Made by a program: the position numbers and the translations under genes. The notes beneath the pieces are model-generated. The model was not told where the DNA came from, ran no database searches, and saw nothing but the letters and a program-made list of their open reading frames with translations. A stretch of 64,000 nt of DNA from Variovorax sp. OV329 (lineage in GTDB: Bacteria; Pseudomonadota; Gammaproteobacteria; Burkholderiales; Burkholderiaceae_C), in contig NZ_FOUG01000011.1 of NCBI RefSeq assembly GCF_900114785.1, positions 1 to 64,000 on the forward strand, written 5' to 3'. Below, piece after piece: positions 52,804 to 61,671 of this stretch; the first letter of the stretch is position 1, and every line of letters starts with the position of its first letter.

Positions 52804-54341
52804 GGCAGCACCTCGAACGAACGCGTCACAGGGATGTCGCTGGAGATCTTCGAGAGGCTCACCAGTTGGCTCAGCAGCGACAGTACCTGCATGCTGTGCA
52901 CCACCTCGGCGCCCCTCGTAGCCCGGGTCTTCCCGATCATGCTGAAGGTCGCGCCACGATACTGCACGCTGGCGAGCACCTGGTCCGGCGCAGCAGGCGG
53001 TCGTCCCGGCACGACGCGCAGTACGGTGTGCGTCGCGCCACCGGGCGTTTCGGTCCAAGCCGGCGTGCGTTCGGGCCGGTCCTGGTTGCGCGCCAGCGCG
53101 CCGAGGTAGTTGTAGACATCCATCGGGGAGCGCCAGCGGATGAAGCCGAAGCGGGCGGTATCGCGCGCCTCGTCATCCTCGGGGCGCAGCGGCGAGATGT
53201 GCTCCGTCGCGCCGCACTCTCGCGCCTTGTCCAGGATGCCGGTGATGCGGGAGGCCTGGGTCACCGTCGCCAGCGAAGGTTTGGCCAACCCGGTTACGCC
53301 GCCATCGCTGGACGAGCGGTCGGATGCGCCGCCGTGGCTTCGCCCGCCCGTGCGGCCGCTGTACAGCGCGATGGCAGTGTGCGCGCTCGACATGGAGAAG
53401 GTCTGCAGGTCGTCCGCCGAGGCCTCGAGCATGCCGGGCAGCGGGTCCGACACTCCGCCAGCGGCGGCAAGGCTACCCGGTAGACGCATGGCCGCGGCCA
53501 CCGCACGCAGGCGCTGCGCGTCGACGCACAGGCCGATCAGCGCGTGGTAGCGCCGGTAGAGCTGGAACCCGGCGACGGCCTGCGCGTCCGTCGTGGTCGC
53601 CGAAACGTTGCCGAGCTGGAACATCGTCGGATCCAACTGAGCGAGCGAGGCATAAAGGCGGCTGTTGGCCAAGTTCGCGGGCAGGTAGGCCTTGCCGCCG
53701 GCCTGCTCCTCCTGCGCCATGAGCGGCGGCCCCATTGGCTCGAGCACTGTGAAGGAACGTAGTTTCGAGCGGGCAGAAACGAGCGCATGCAACACGCGCA
53801 GGAAGTCGGCGTAGTCCCGCGGGTTCTCGGCGTCGGGATTGTTGAGGAACTCGTGCGCCGGTTCGTCTGCGTCCGCGCTTGGCAGGCGGATGGATTCGAC
53901 GAACAGGTTGAGCAGCAACTCTCTGGACAGCCCGCTGGACCAGAGGCTCTCGATGAAGACTGGCGAGACCGGCTGCAGCATGTTGAGCATGAAGGCCTCG
54001 TTGTTGAGGCTGCTGGTGTCGAAGGTGGGCGAGCTGGAGAATTGCACGCCGGCCGATGCCGTGTTGCGCAGCGACGTTCCGGCGGTGCCGCCGGGTAGCA
54101 CCGTGCTGCCCAGGCTGGCTTGCTGCGCGATGCTGCCGTGGATAATCGGCAGGTCGGCGAAGTTCAGCGGCGACTGGTCGCGCGCACGCAGCACGTTGAC
54201 GATCAGCACCTGGTTGCTGAATTCCTCCATCACTGTGCTGTAGTCCACCGCGCTGCCGCCGATCTGCGGCGCCAGCGAGGAACAGGCGGCGACGCAACAG
54301 GCCAGCAGCGCAGGAGCGAACCGCAGCATCGCTGCCCTCAA
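52800..54341 (-). CDS. Large lipoprotein of unknown function
   Basis: A 513-residue protein with a lipoprotein signal (MRAAMLRFAPALLACCVAACSS, lipobox VAAC). The mature part is not a known domain: VDYSTVMEEFSNQVLIVNVLRARDQSPLNFADLPII near the N-terminus, repeated short Ser/Thr/Gly strands, and SMQVLSLLSQLVSLSKISSDIP at the end. The N-terminal NVLRARDxxPLxFxDLP phrase looks like a conserved family signature. Four-base overlaps link it to the genes on both sides. Confidence 0.72.
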   Translation of the reverse strand: MRAAMLRFAPALLACCVAACSSLAPQIGGSAVDYSTVMEEFSNQVLIVNVLRARDQSPLNFADLPIIHGSIAQQASLGSTVLPGGTAGTSLRNTASAGVQFSSSPTFDTSSLNNEAFMLNMLQPVSPVFIESLWSSGLSRELLLNLFVESIRLPSADADEPAHEFLNNPDAENPRDYADFLRVLHALVSARSKLRSFTVLEPMGPPLMAQEEQAGGKAYLPANLANSRLYASLAQLDPTMFQLGNVSATTTDAQAVAGFQLYRRYHALIGLCVDAQRLRAVAAAMRLPGSLAAAGGVSDPLPGMLEASADDLQTFSMSSAHTAIALYSGRTGGRSHGGASDRSSSDGGVTGLAKPSLATVTQASRITGILDKARECGATEHISPLRPEDDEARDTARFGFIRWRSPMDVYNYLGALARNQDRPERTPAWTETPGGATHTVLRVVPGRPPAAPDQVLASVQYRGATFSMIGKTRATRGAEVVHSMQVLSLLSQLVSLSKISSDIPVTRSFEVLP

Positions 54342-54793
54342 TGGCCTGGCCAGGGCTGGTCGGCCTGGCGCGATTCAGGCCCGTACCGCCCATCGATGAA
54401 GACGCTGATCTGCTTGCCGGCCGCGGGCAATGCACCGTCGAGCGGGCGGATGTCGTAGCAGAGAGTGTCGCCGGCCAGGCGCGGATGCGTCAGCTCCGCG
54501 ACGACCAGGTCCTTCATTCCGTCGATCGCGGTGGACAGGGTGGCGCTGGGCGGATCGCTCTCGAAATTGTCCGCGCCCTCACGCCAGAGCTGGACGAACT
54601 CCAAGGTGAGCGCGTCGCCCACCCTGCGCTCGGGCCGGTCGTTGAACATCAGCGTGCGCACGCCGCGGATGCTCAGCGTCCTGCCGTTCAGGGTGAAGGA
54701 GGTGCCGGTGTGCACGAACAGCCAGTTCGCCGGCGGCATGGGCACGGCAGCGGGCGCCAGGCGCGAGGGATGGGCATCGGAGAGGGTCGTCAT
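54338..54793 (-). CDS. Unknown small protein, first of a coupled trio
   Basis: A 151-residue protein (MTTLSDAHPSRLAPAAVPMPPANWLFVHTGTSFTLNGRTLSIRGVRTLMFNDRPERRVGDALTLEFVQLW), beta-rich with no signal peptide or known domain. The start at 54793 was chosen because the frame upstream is an antisense shadow of the AraC gene. It overlaps the lipoprotein gene by four bases. It lies 188 bases downstream of the AraC gene on the same strand, a candidate regulator. Confidence 0.7.
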   Translation of the reverse strand: MTTLSDAHPSRLAPAAVPMPPANWLFVHTGTSFTLNGRTLSIRGVRTLMFNDRPERRVGDALTLEFVQLWREGADNFESDPPSATLSTAIDGMKDLVVAELTHPRLAGDTLCYDIRPLDGALPAAGKQISVFIDGRYGPESRQADQPWPGH

Positions 54794-54981
54794 GGTGCGT
54801 CCTGAAGGGCGAGAGTCGGAGGGCCGTGGCGCCGTCCCGGATGCGGGTGTGACGCCGCAAGTAATTGTTCGCCTGCGCGCCCCGCGCGAGTTGTCTGCGC
54901 GTCCCAAGTCCAGCCTCGGCGTGCCGAGCGCCTGCCCGGGGGCATGCCGGCGGCGGCCAGGGCCGATTCGCTCGCAGCCTC

Positions 54982-56025
54982 TCAGTCCCGCAGCGACCGG
55001 ATCCAGCCGTAGAAGCTTTCCTCGTCGGAGGACGCCGGGCCCGGCGTTGCGAGCAGCAGGCCGGACAGCACGCCTTGTTTCAGCTCCTTCGGGCTGTAGC
55101 CGTACTGCTGACGGAATGCGCGGCTGAAGTGCTCGGCTGTCTTGAAACCATGCGCATCGGCTAGGCGGCTCAGCGACACGCGTCCTGTCGGCTTGGACAG
55201 CAGCGTGTGCACGCGCGCTAGGCGGCGCTCCTTGATGTAGGCGGAGACGCCACCCAATGGCTCGAACAGCCGGTACAGGCGCGAGCGCGACAGCGCGAAG
55301 AATCCGGCGATCTGCTCCGCCGAGAGGCCGGGCTCGCTCAGGTGCAGGTCCACGTAGCGGCACAACTGGCGCAGCAGCGTGTTCTCGATCGCCGGGCTCG
55401 CACGCGCCAGCGTCTGCGCCGAGGGCGCGATGCTGGCTGCCAGCAGATGCAGCGTCGCCTGGGTCAGGAAGGGCGCCTGGCCGACCGTCATCTCGGGCGA
55501 GTGGGCGGCCATCGTCAGCAGGTGGTCTGCCAACAGCTTCGTCGCGGCGCCCTGCAGGCGCACGCCGTGCAGGTCCACTGGCAGGGGGAGCAGCTCGTCG
55601 AGCATCTCGCGCGGCAGCACGAGCACCAGGCTGGAGCCGGCGGCGAGATCGAAGGTCGCGGGGCGTGCCAGGTCATGCAGCAGGATCTCGCCCGGACGAA
55701 TGATCTGCCGCCGGCCGCTGGTGTCGCTGTGCATCACGCCTTGCGTCTTCAGCACGAGGCGGTAGTGGTCGAGCTGGTCGCTGCGCACGTGCCGAGGCAG
55801 GCGGACGGCGTGGTTCGCGTCATAGTCGACCGTGCTCAGGATGAGCTTGTCGTAGCGCCACCAGGCGCCGCGCAGGTGGTGCGGGTCGTCGGGCGACGCC
55901 GAGTCCGGCGAGCCGGGCGTGATGTCGAAGATTTCGCCGACCGCGCCACGCCACCAGTCGATGCGTCCGTCGACTGGGATCGCACGGGAGTCCGCATGCA
56001 GTGCGGGCACCTTTCGGTGGGGCAT
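54982..56025 (-). CDS. AraC-family transcriptional regulator
   Basis: A 347-residue intact regulator. The N-terminal sensor is of the AraC-binding-like type (RSDQLDHYRLVLKTQGVMHSD, IIRPGEILLHDLARP). The C-terminal double HTH reads LSAEQIAGFFALSRSRLYRLFEPLGGVSAYIKERRLARVH and VSLSRLADAHGFKTAEHFSRAFRQQYGYSPKEL. It starts 16 bases after the multicopper oxidase stop on the same strand and is probably co-transcribed with it. Paralogue of the broken AraC genes at 48.4 and 51.3 kb. The start at 56025 was chosen because upstream codons overlap the oxidase. Confidence 0.85.
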   Translation of the reverse strand: MPHRKVPALHADSRAIPVDGRIDWWRGAVGEIFDITPGSPDSASPDDPHHLRGAWWRYDKLILSTVDYDANHAVRLPRHVRSDQLDHYRLVLKTQGVMHSDTSGRRQIIRPGEILLHDLARPATFDLAAGSSLVLVLPREMLDELLPLPVDLHGVRLQGAATKLLADHLLTMAAHSPEMTVGQAPFLTQATLHLLAASIAPSAQTLARASPAIENTLLRQLCRYVDLHLSEPGLSAEQIAGFFALSRSRLYRLFEPLGGVSAYIKERRLARVHTLLSKPTGRVSLSRLADAHGFKTAEHFSRAFRQQYGYSPKELKQGVLSGLLLATPGPASSDEESFYGWIRSLRD

Positions 56026-56041
56026 GGCGTGGCCGGGCCGC

Positions 56042-57790
56042 TCAGCGGCGCGTCGCGAGCTCGCTCGCGCCGGCAGAAGCCGGCAGCATGCCTGCCACGC
56101 GCAAGGCTTGCAGCCGCGAAGGACTGCGAGCGAGGGCCAGGCCCTGGCCAGCGACCGGTGCCAAGGCATCGCCGGCAGGGCCGCGGGCGCGCAATGCGCC
56201 ACGGCCCCCGCCGGCGGCCGGCGTCGTGCAGATGTCCTGTGTGCGCAGCGTGGCCAAGCGCGCCTCAGTCGAGTTCGCCAGGAACTTCGCGTTGGCGAAG
56301 GCCGCGCGCGGCGTCTGCAGCGGCCTGGCGGAGGCGAGTGCCCCAGGCAGCTGCATTTCGGCCACGGCCATCATCCCGCCGTCCTCGTGCTCCAGGATGT
56401 GGCAGTGGTAGACGAACTTGCCCACCGCATTCGGATTGCGGAAGTCGATCAGCAGCTTGACCTGGCCAGGCGGCGAGCTGGGATCGGGCTGGAAGGACAC
56501 ATTCACGTTGTCCTGGTGCCCGGTGAAGGGTTGCGGCACGCCGTTGATCTCGGTGACCTGGAAGTTGGTCTGGTGGATATGGAACACGTGCCATTCGCCG
56601 GTCACGTTGAGGATGGTCCATTCCTCCACCGTGCCGGCATCGATGATCGAGTCCACGCGCGCTGGGTCGAACTGCACCGGTCCGTTACTGTTGCCCGAGT
56701 CGATGTAGAAGGTATTGCCATCAGCCGATTCGATGAACTGGATGGTGCGGTTGCGCGCCACGGGCAGCGTGCGGAAATCCTCCGCCGCCGGCATGCCCGG
56801 GATGGGGCGGGCCGGCACCGGCAAACCCTGCGAGACCAGCGTGAGCAGGGTGGTCGCCGGCACGGTGTCGCCCTGCGGGCCGGTATCGATGTCCAGCGTC
56901 TGCAGCGGATACGTGCCGGGAGGCCCGCCCTGGATCAGCACCTCGGAGCGCGACGCCGGCGGCAGCAGCAGCTCGTCGTAGGCCACCACCTGGGCACGCC
57001 GGATGCCGTCCCGTGCGATCTCGAAGAAGGTGTGGCCCGGCAGCTTCAGGCGGTAGTACATGTTGGCGCTGATGTTGCCGATGCGCAGCAGCTGCGTCTC
57101 GCCCGGGGCGATGGTCATCACGGGGTTGGTCTGGCCGTTGACGGTCCGGTGCGTGGGCCCGCTGGGGTCGATGTCCGCCGGCACCCGCCCGTCGTCGCCG
57201 ATCTGGATGTCCTTGAGCAGCAGCACACGCTCCCGGATGCCCGCCAGTTGCGGCAGCGGATCGAGCAGCCCCTCGATGATCAACCCGCCGGACAGTCCGC
57301 CCATGACCTGCTGCTCGGACGAGCCGTGCTGGTGGCTGTGATACCAGTACAGGCCGGCGTGGTGGGAGGAGGGGATGGCCACCTCGTACGACTGCGCCGT
57401 CCCCGGCGGAACGTGCACGAAGACGTTGTCCGAGGCACTGCCGTCGGCATTGATGCGGGGCGAGACATCCAGCCCGTGGTAGTGCTCGTTGGTCGGATTG
57501 GCGCTGCGGTTGACCAGGTCCAGGAATAGGGTGTCGCCGGGCTTGAGGCGCAGTACCGGCGGAATGTACTGCCCGTTGTAGATGGTGGTGATCACCGGCG
57601 TTCCGTCCACCTGCACCTCGGTGGTGACGACGTCGAGCCTGGCGCGCAACTCGCCCTTGCTGCTGCTCAGCTCCGGCGGATTGCGGAAGGTCTCCACCGC
57701 CGCGGGCGGGGCCGACGTACCGCTGCCGCCACCGCACGCGGCAAGGAACGCTCCCACGCATGCGGCCATCCATATGCGAGCACCTGTCAT
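56042..57790 (-). CDS. Secreted multicopper oxidase
   Basis: A 582-residue exported oxidase. It has a lipoprotein-like signal (MTGARIWMAACVGAFLAACGGG) and a GGAGA ribosome site. All copper motifs are present: HYHG at 103-106, WYHSHQHG at 149-156, HVFHIH at 401-406 and YHCHILEHEDGGMM at 461-474 with the type 1 Cys. Architecture is that of bilirubin-oxidase/CotA/SufI-like three-cupredoxin enzymes. A probable role is oxidation of Cu(I), metals or phenolics in the periplasm. After the last motif the protein runs on about 98 residues (LATLRTQDICTTPAAGGG to the end), low-complexity and unusual; a lost stop codon would explain this. It heads a cluster with the AraC gene. Confidence 0.88.
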   Translation of the reverse strand: MTGARIWMAACVGAFLAACGGGSGTSAPPAAVETFRNPPELSSSKGELRARLDVVTTEVQVDGTPVITTIYNGQYIPPVLRLKPGDTLFLDLVNRSANPTNEHYHGLDVSPRINADGSASDNVFVHVPPGTAQSYEVAIPSSHHAGLYWYHSHQHGSSEQQVMGGLSGGLIIEGLLDPLPQLAGIRERVLLLKDIQIGDDGRVPADIDPSGPTHRTVNGQTNPVMTIAPGETQLLRIGNISANMYYRLKLPGHTFFEIARDGIRRAQVVAYDELLLPPASRSEVLIQGGPPGTYPLQTLDIDTGPQGDTVPATTLLTLVSQGLPVPARPIPGMPAAEDFRTLPVARNRTIQFIESADGNTFYIDSGNSNGPVQFDPARVDSIIDAGTVEEWTILNVTGEWHVFHIHQTNFQVTEINGVPQPFTGHQDNVNVSFQPDPSSPPGQVKLLIDFRNPNAVGKFVYHCHILEHEDGGMMAVAEMQLPGALASARPLQTPRAAFANAKFLANSTEARLATLRTQDICTTPAAGGGRGALRARGPAGDALAPVAGQGLALARSPSRLQALRVAGMLPASAGASELATRR

Positions 57791-57918
57791 AGCAATCTCC
57801 TGCACCGCGCTGGCACCGGCGGCGCGACCGGAATCAGAACATTGCGCCGCGCTCCTTGCAAGTGCTCGACGGACAGCAGGCAAGGCGTTCCCCACCCCCT
57901 CTTCGCCCAGGCGGCGGC

Positions 57919-58560
57919 TCATGACTGCACCTGCTGCATGTCGGGCGCGACAGGCAGGCTCGCGCACTGGTTGGGTGCGGCGCGGCTGGCTAGCCGGTCG
58001 GTCAGCCAGTCGACCGCCGCCGGCGCGCCGCGAAGCCGTGGCCCACGTCCGGCAGCAGCGCCATCTCGACGGGGCCACCGGTGGCGCACTGGCGCCGGGC
58101 AAAGGGCAGCGTGATCGCCGGCTCGACCAGCGTGTCGGCGGCGCCTTGCGCCACGTAGCACGGCACGCTGGGCGGCAGCGGCCGGGTGTATTGAGCGCCA
58201 GCAGGTCCCGCCAGGGCTGGTGCTGTGCCAGCTCCCGCACCTGCGGGAACCCCGTCGCCAGGCTGCGTCCCGTGTACTGGCGTCGCAATACGTCGAACAG
58301 CGACTCGATGCATTCGCCGGCCAGCGCGTCGACCGTGGGCACGGTATCCGCATCGCGCTGCATCAAGAGGCCCAGGTCGGTGGCTGGCGCGGCGACGGCC
58401 ACGCCGGAGCCGGCGATCGTCTCGCCCTTCAGCCCGGAGGAGCGGTAGAGGATGCGCCAGGCCTGGGCGCCATCGGGGGCACCTGGCATGGCTTCACAGC
58501 GGATCATGCTGCCGGGTGCGCCCTCGGCCACGCTTGCCGGGTCGTGGGCGCAGAAGCGGC
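57919..58560 (-). pseudogene. Secreted lipase/alpha-beta hydrolase remnant
   Basis: Pieces in several frames: SMIRCEAMPGAPDGAQAWRILYRSSGLKGETIAGSGVAVAAPA (start-like region of secretory lipases), TVDALAGECIESLFDVLRRQYTGRSLATGFPQVRELAQHQPWRDLLALN, then PPSVPCYVAQGAADTLVEPAITLPFARRQCATGG and VEMALLPDVGHGFAAR, then AVDWLTDRLASRAAPNQCASLPV. The catalytic Asp (GAADTLV) and His (GHGF) regions survive, but the segment with the nucleophilic serine is deleted and at least two frameshifts are present. Confidence 0.7.
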
Positions 58561-58638
58561 CGGCCTCACCCGCTCGCGCCGCCGTGCGGTGGCCACGATC
58601 GCACGCACATCCCCGCACTTCACGGTACTGGCCCCGCT

Positions 58639-59139
58639 TCAGAAAGTGACCGTGAAGGTCGGCCCTTGCGCGACCTTGCATCGGCCGGTGCCGCCGCCCT
58701 TCATTCCGGTATCGGGCGTCACCAGCTGGATGCGGCAGCGCATCTGCCGGTTGCCGGCGTCCGTCAGGTTGGCGATGACCTTGCCGCTGTACTGGGTGCT
58801 CACGCTCTCGCTTTCCCAGCCAGACGCGCCGGCCCAGACTCCTTCGTCCGGCCAGTCGTCCCAGCCCACGGGCCAGGGCGCCCACAGCGGACCCAACCCG
58901 TCGCTCACGGTCTGTCGGGTGATCTCCATGAAGCGGCCCTGGAATGTGCCGTCGGGAAGCGTCGCGGTCATGCTGCCGTCGATGGCGCCGTCATTGCTCT
59001 TCCACGAGATCAGGACCGGCTGCGGCGGCTGGCCGGCCCGGACGATGTCGCCGCCACCCATACCGCTGCTGGCGCAGCCTGCGAGCAGGGCGGATGCCAG
59101 GGCGATGGCCGCCAGGCAGGCCGCTTTCAGGGGTGGCAT
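58639..59139 (-). CDS. Small lipoprotein
   Basis: A 166-residue protein with signal MPPLKAACLAAIALASALLAGC, lipobox LAGC, and GAGGAA 7 bases upstream of the ATG, which decides the start over GTG 59163. The mature part (VLISWKSNDGAIDGSMTATLPDGTFQGRFMEITRQT, STQYSGKVIANLTDAGNRQMRCRIQLVTP) is an all-beta domain of unknown family. It ends with a basic Cys-containing strand. Probably an outer-membrane or periplasmic lipoprotein. Confidence 0.75.
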   Translation of the reverse strand: MPPLKAACLAAIALASALLAGCASSGMGGGDIVRAGQPPQPVLISWKSNDGAIDGSMTATLPDGTFQGRFMEITRQTVSDGLGPLWAPWPVGWDDWPDEGVWAGASGWESESVSTQYSGKVIANLTDAGNRQMRCRIQLVTPDTGMKGGGTGRCKVAQGPTFTVTF

Positions 59140-59159
59140 GTCGTCTTCCTCGCGCCGGC

Positions 59160-59381
59160 TCACCAGCGGCGGCCCTGGTGGAACTCGTCGGCGATGGCAA
59201 CCTCGGATTGCGCTTCCTTGATCAGCTCGATCGCGCGGCCCGCATGGCCGGCGAAGGTCGGGCCGTTGACCTCCTGCGCGCCGTGGATGTGGTTGATGGC
59301 GGACTGCAGCGCTTCCTCTGCGGCCTGGAAGTTAGGATGCGACAGTGCGTAGGACGCGGCGCAGGCGCTCAGGGCCGCCAT
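59160..59381 (-). CDS. Small lipoprotein-like protein, start unclear
   Basis: The frame encodes CAASYALSHPNFQAAEEALQSAINHIHGAQEVNGPTFAGHAGRAIELIKEAQSEVAIADEFHQGRRW, a helical protein of the DUF4398-like size. The only ATG in frame close by (59381) leaves too short a signal before LSAC. An ATG at 59425 in another frame (MRTNRSS) followed by a one-base shift would give a perfect signal peptide (KHFALGACCMAALSAC). So either a frameshift has occurred or the start is non-canonical. It lies just upstream of the lipoprotein gene. Confidence 0.55.
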   Translation of the reverse strand: MAALSACAASYALSHPNFQAAEEALQSAINHIHGAQEVNGPTFAGHAGRAIELIKEAQSEVAIADEFHQGRRW

Positions 59382-59561
59382 GCAGCAGGCGCCCAGGGCA
59401 AAGTGCTTGATCGATTGGTTCTCATGATGATGCTTTGACTGAAGAGGGGTGTTGTAGGGGACGGGGCCGGTCGTTTGTCCGGCACTGGCCCGGATGTCGC
59501 CGGTGCAGTGGAATTGTCGAAGCGCAGGCACTTTGGCAGTTGCGCGCACGTCCCGTTCTTG

Positions 59562-60104
59562 TCAGCGCGTTTCAGGCATCGGCTGCAAGTCGATGTCGAT
59601 CGGGCGGCTGGGCGCACGGCGCTGCGTCCATTCTTCGAGCACGCCGGGAGCCCGCGCCGCGAATTCCTTCAATCGTCCGGGCGGGCAGATCGGCGTGGTG
59701 AGCTCGAGCCGGTGGCCCGAGGGGTCGGCAAAGTAGATCGACAGTACGTAGTCGTCGTGGTTGACCGGCCCGACGACCGGCACGCCGAGGTGCTCCAGCT
59801 CGGCTTGCGCCTGTCGCAGCACTTCTTCGCTGTCCACCTGGAAGGCGAAATGCTGGATCCAGGCCGGCGACACCATGTCCTTGACCTCGCCCGGCGCAGT
59901 GGGGCACTCGAAGAAGGCGATGCTGCTGCCGTCCTGCATCTCGAAGAAGATGTGGATGTGCGGGCAGTGCTGGCCGGTCGATGGCACGGCCTCCTGCGTG
60001 ATGGCGTGGGAGAACTTCAGGCCCAGCACGCCGGTGTAGAAGCGGGTGGTGGCGGCCGCGTCCTTGCAACGGAAGGCGGCGTGGTGCAGTTTCTTGCAGA
60101 GCAT
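59562..60104 (-). CDS. VOC/glyoxalase-fold dioxygenase-like protein
   Basis: A 180-residue vicinal-oxygen-chelate protein in two repeats: KLHHAAFRCKDAAATTRFYTGVLGLKFSHA with HHAAF as first metal position, HIHIFFEMQDGSSIAFFE (second), QHFAFQVDSEEVLRQAQAELEHLG (third) and SIYFADPSGHRLELTT (fourth, Glu). It is likely a metal-dependent lyase, isomerase or ring-cleavage-type enzyme. Start 60104 (MLCKK) was chosen because the upstream frame is low-complexity. Substrate unknown. Confidence 0.8.
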   Translation of the reverse strand: MLCKKLHHAAFRCKDAAATTRFYTGVLGLKFSHAITQEAVPSTGQHCPHIHIFFEMQDGSSIAFFECPTAPGEVKDMVSPAWIQHFAFQVDSEEVLRQAQAELEHLGVPVVGPVNHDDYVLSIYFADPSGHRLELTTPICPPGRLKEFAARAPGVLEEWTQRRAPSRPIDIDLQPMPETR

Positions 60105-60226
60105 ATCGATCGATGAGTGCGTGGGTGTTGTGATTGGCCCGATTCTGGGCAGCCTGGGCCGGCGCCAATTTCTCCGGCGTCCCAATTCCTGCGCTGGTGC
60201 CCCATGCGTGTCGGGTACCGTCGCGT

Positions 60227-60631
60227 TCATGCCTTCCAGAGCGCGGCGGGATCGCCGTAGTGGGCGAATGCGGCCACCTGCGTCCAGTCGGGCCGGGTCA
60301 GCTCCCACAGGCGGTGGATGCGGCCGTCCTTCCACTGCGCGATGGCCAGTACCTCGAACTCGGTGGGCGCCTCGCCGGGGCGCTGGACGGTGATCCACAG
60401 CCGCACCGCGACCCGGTCCGGCTCCTCGACCCAGCTGTCATCGTCGTAGCGGACGGCGTAGCGAACGGCGCTGGCGTAGATGCGCCGGTGGCCGGCCAGG
60501 AAGGTCGCATAGTCCTGCTCCTCGCCGTTGCTCAGGAGCATGAAATCGGGGTGGTAGTAGTGGCCGATGAGCGATGCGTCCTTGCACAGGACCATGCGCT
60601 CGAACATCTCGATGAGGGCGGCCTTGCTCAC
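60227..60631 (-). CDS. SnoaL/NTF2-like protein
   Basis: A 134-residue NTF2-fold protein: MSKAALIEMFERMVLCKDASLIGHYYHPDFMLLSNGEEQ, DDSWVEEPDRVAVRLWITVQRP and FEVLAIAQWKDGRIHRLWELTRPDW. It begins at GTG 60631, overlapping the end of the upstream membrane-type frame by four bases. Proteins like this are often small isomerases, cyclases or polyketide-related enzymes. Together with the VOC protein downstream it suggests a small catabolic module. Confidence 0.75.
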   Translation of the reverse strand: MSKAALIEMFERMVLCKDASLIGHYYHPDFMLLSNGEEQDYATFLAGHRRIYASAVRYAVRYDDDSWVEEPDRVAVRLWITVQRPGEAPTEFEVLAIAQWKDGRIHRLWELTRPDWTQVAAFAHYGDPAALWKA

Positions 60632-61216
60632 GGAGCCGGCCTGTCAAGGGAGGAGACTCGCCGGCACACGCTCGCCGACCAGCAGGCGGCGCTCATCAGG
60701 ACCAGCAGCACCAGCGGCGCAGCCGTCGTGTCGGCAAGGCCGCGGCTGCGGATGGCCCATTCCAGCGCTACCAGCAGTGCGAAGGCGCCAGCCCACAGAA
60801 GCGTCAGCGCCACCACGCCGCGCGCGCAACCCCGTGACGCAGGGGACGACTGCCGCGCTGCGGGCATCCGGCCCGGAAGGTTGCCCGCGAAGGGCTGGCG
60901 GATGACGAGGGTGCCCACGAGGATCAAGCCATGCTGCAATCTTCGCGCAGCCGCAGGCTGGACGGGGTCCAGGCGGGGCCGCCCTGTCCGTCGATGAGAA
61001 GGTGCAGCGCGAACATCGCGGCCATGCACAGCACGGAGGGGGGAGGGCAGGAGCCGGCCCGGTGCCGCGACATCCTCCTGCGCTTGCTCCAGCGTCATCG
61101 CCAGGGCCCGCCAGCAGGCCGGCCAGGGGATTGGCCGCGCTGGCCACCGCAGCGAACACGGGGGCAGAAAACGGGAGGATCCAGCGCGCGGGCTGCGTGG
61201 CACCGATAGGCTGCAT
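60628..61216 (-). pseudogene. Membrane protein remnant
   Basis: Parts of a small membrane protein appear in two frames: an N-terminal hydrophobic part (ARWILPFSAPVFAAVASAANPLAG) in one and VVALTLLWAGAFALLVALEWAIRSRGL plus APLVLLVLMSAACWSASVCRRV in the other, ending at 60628. The middle is low-complexity. The likeliest reading is a frameshifted gene. If only the C-terminal frame is translated it would start further downstream. Confidence 0.4.
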
Positions 61217-61671
61217 GGCGCGACGGGTGCTGGATGGGACATGGGGCGATCGTAGGAATCATGTTGCGCTCACGGTTGTGCGAGCGTCCCGATTCATGCG
61301 GCGGCGTCTCCGCCCGCTGCTGCGCCGGGGGACGCCGGGTCAAGACTTGGGACGCCCGTGCAATTTTTCGGGAGGGTCTCTCGCCCATGATGGGTGGCTG
61401 GCCGTTCCCCATCGACGGATGCGCGCCATGCCTTTGCCGGCGGTGTTCGACGCGATGGCGAGACAGCTGCTCACGAAACGGGACGCTGCACCAAGCCGCG
61501 CGGCGCGCCGCCTCCTACGATCGACCGATCCTTTCAATGATCCGATCCAAGGAGAAGCATCAAGACAAGCTGGAGGCGCACGCTCTTGCCGGCCGCTGGA
61601 GAAGTTGATTGATTGACGCATCGCCGAGGCACGCTGCAGGCCGACTTTCCGTGGCGTTGAGGCGACCCGGC
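61217..61671. other. Intergenic region, no gene supported
   Basis: About 450 bases between the divergent membrane-protein remnant and the cupin gene. Open frames are arginine-rich and unconvincing. Promoters for both directions are expected but not identified. Confidence 0.35.

Noticed and set aside
54341..55363. Extended N-terminus for the small gene at 54338-54793
   Set aside because: The extra 190 residues are Arg/Pro-rich and out of frame with the AraC gene on the same strand; ATG 54793 is natural.
55919..57529. 536-residue open frame on the plus strand
   Set aside because: Antisense to the multicopper oxidase and AraC genes, His/Arg/Val-rich and lacking a start signal.
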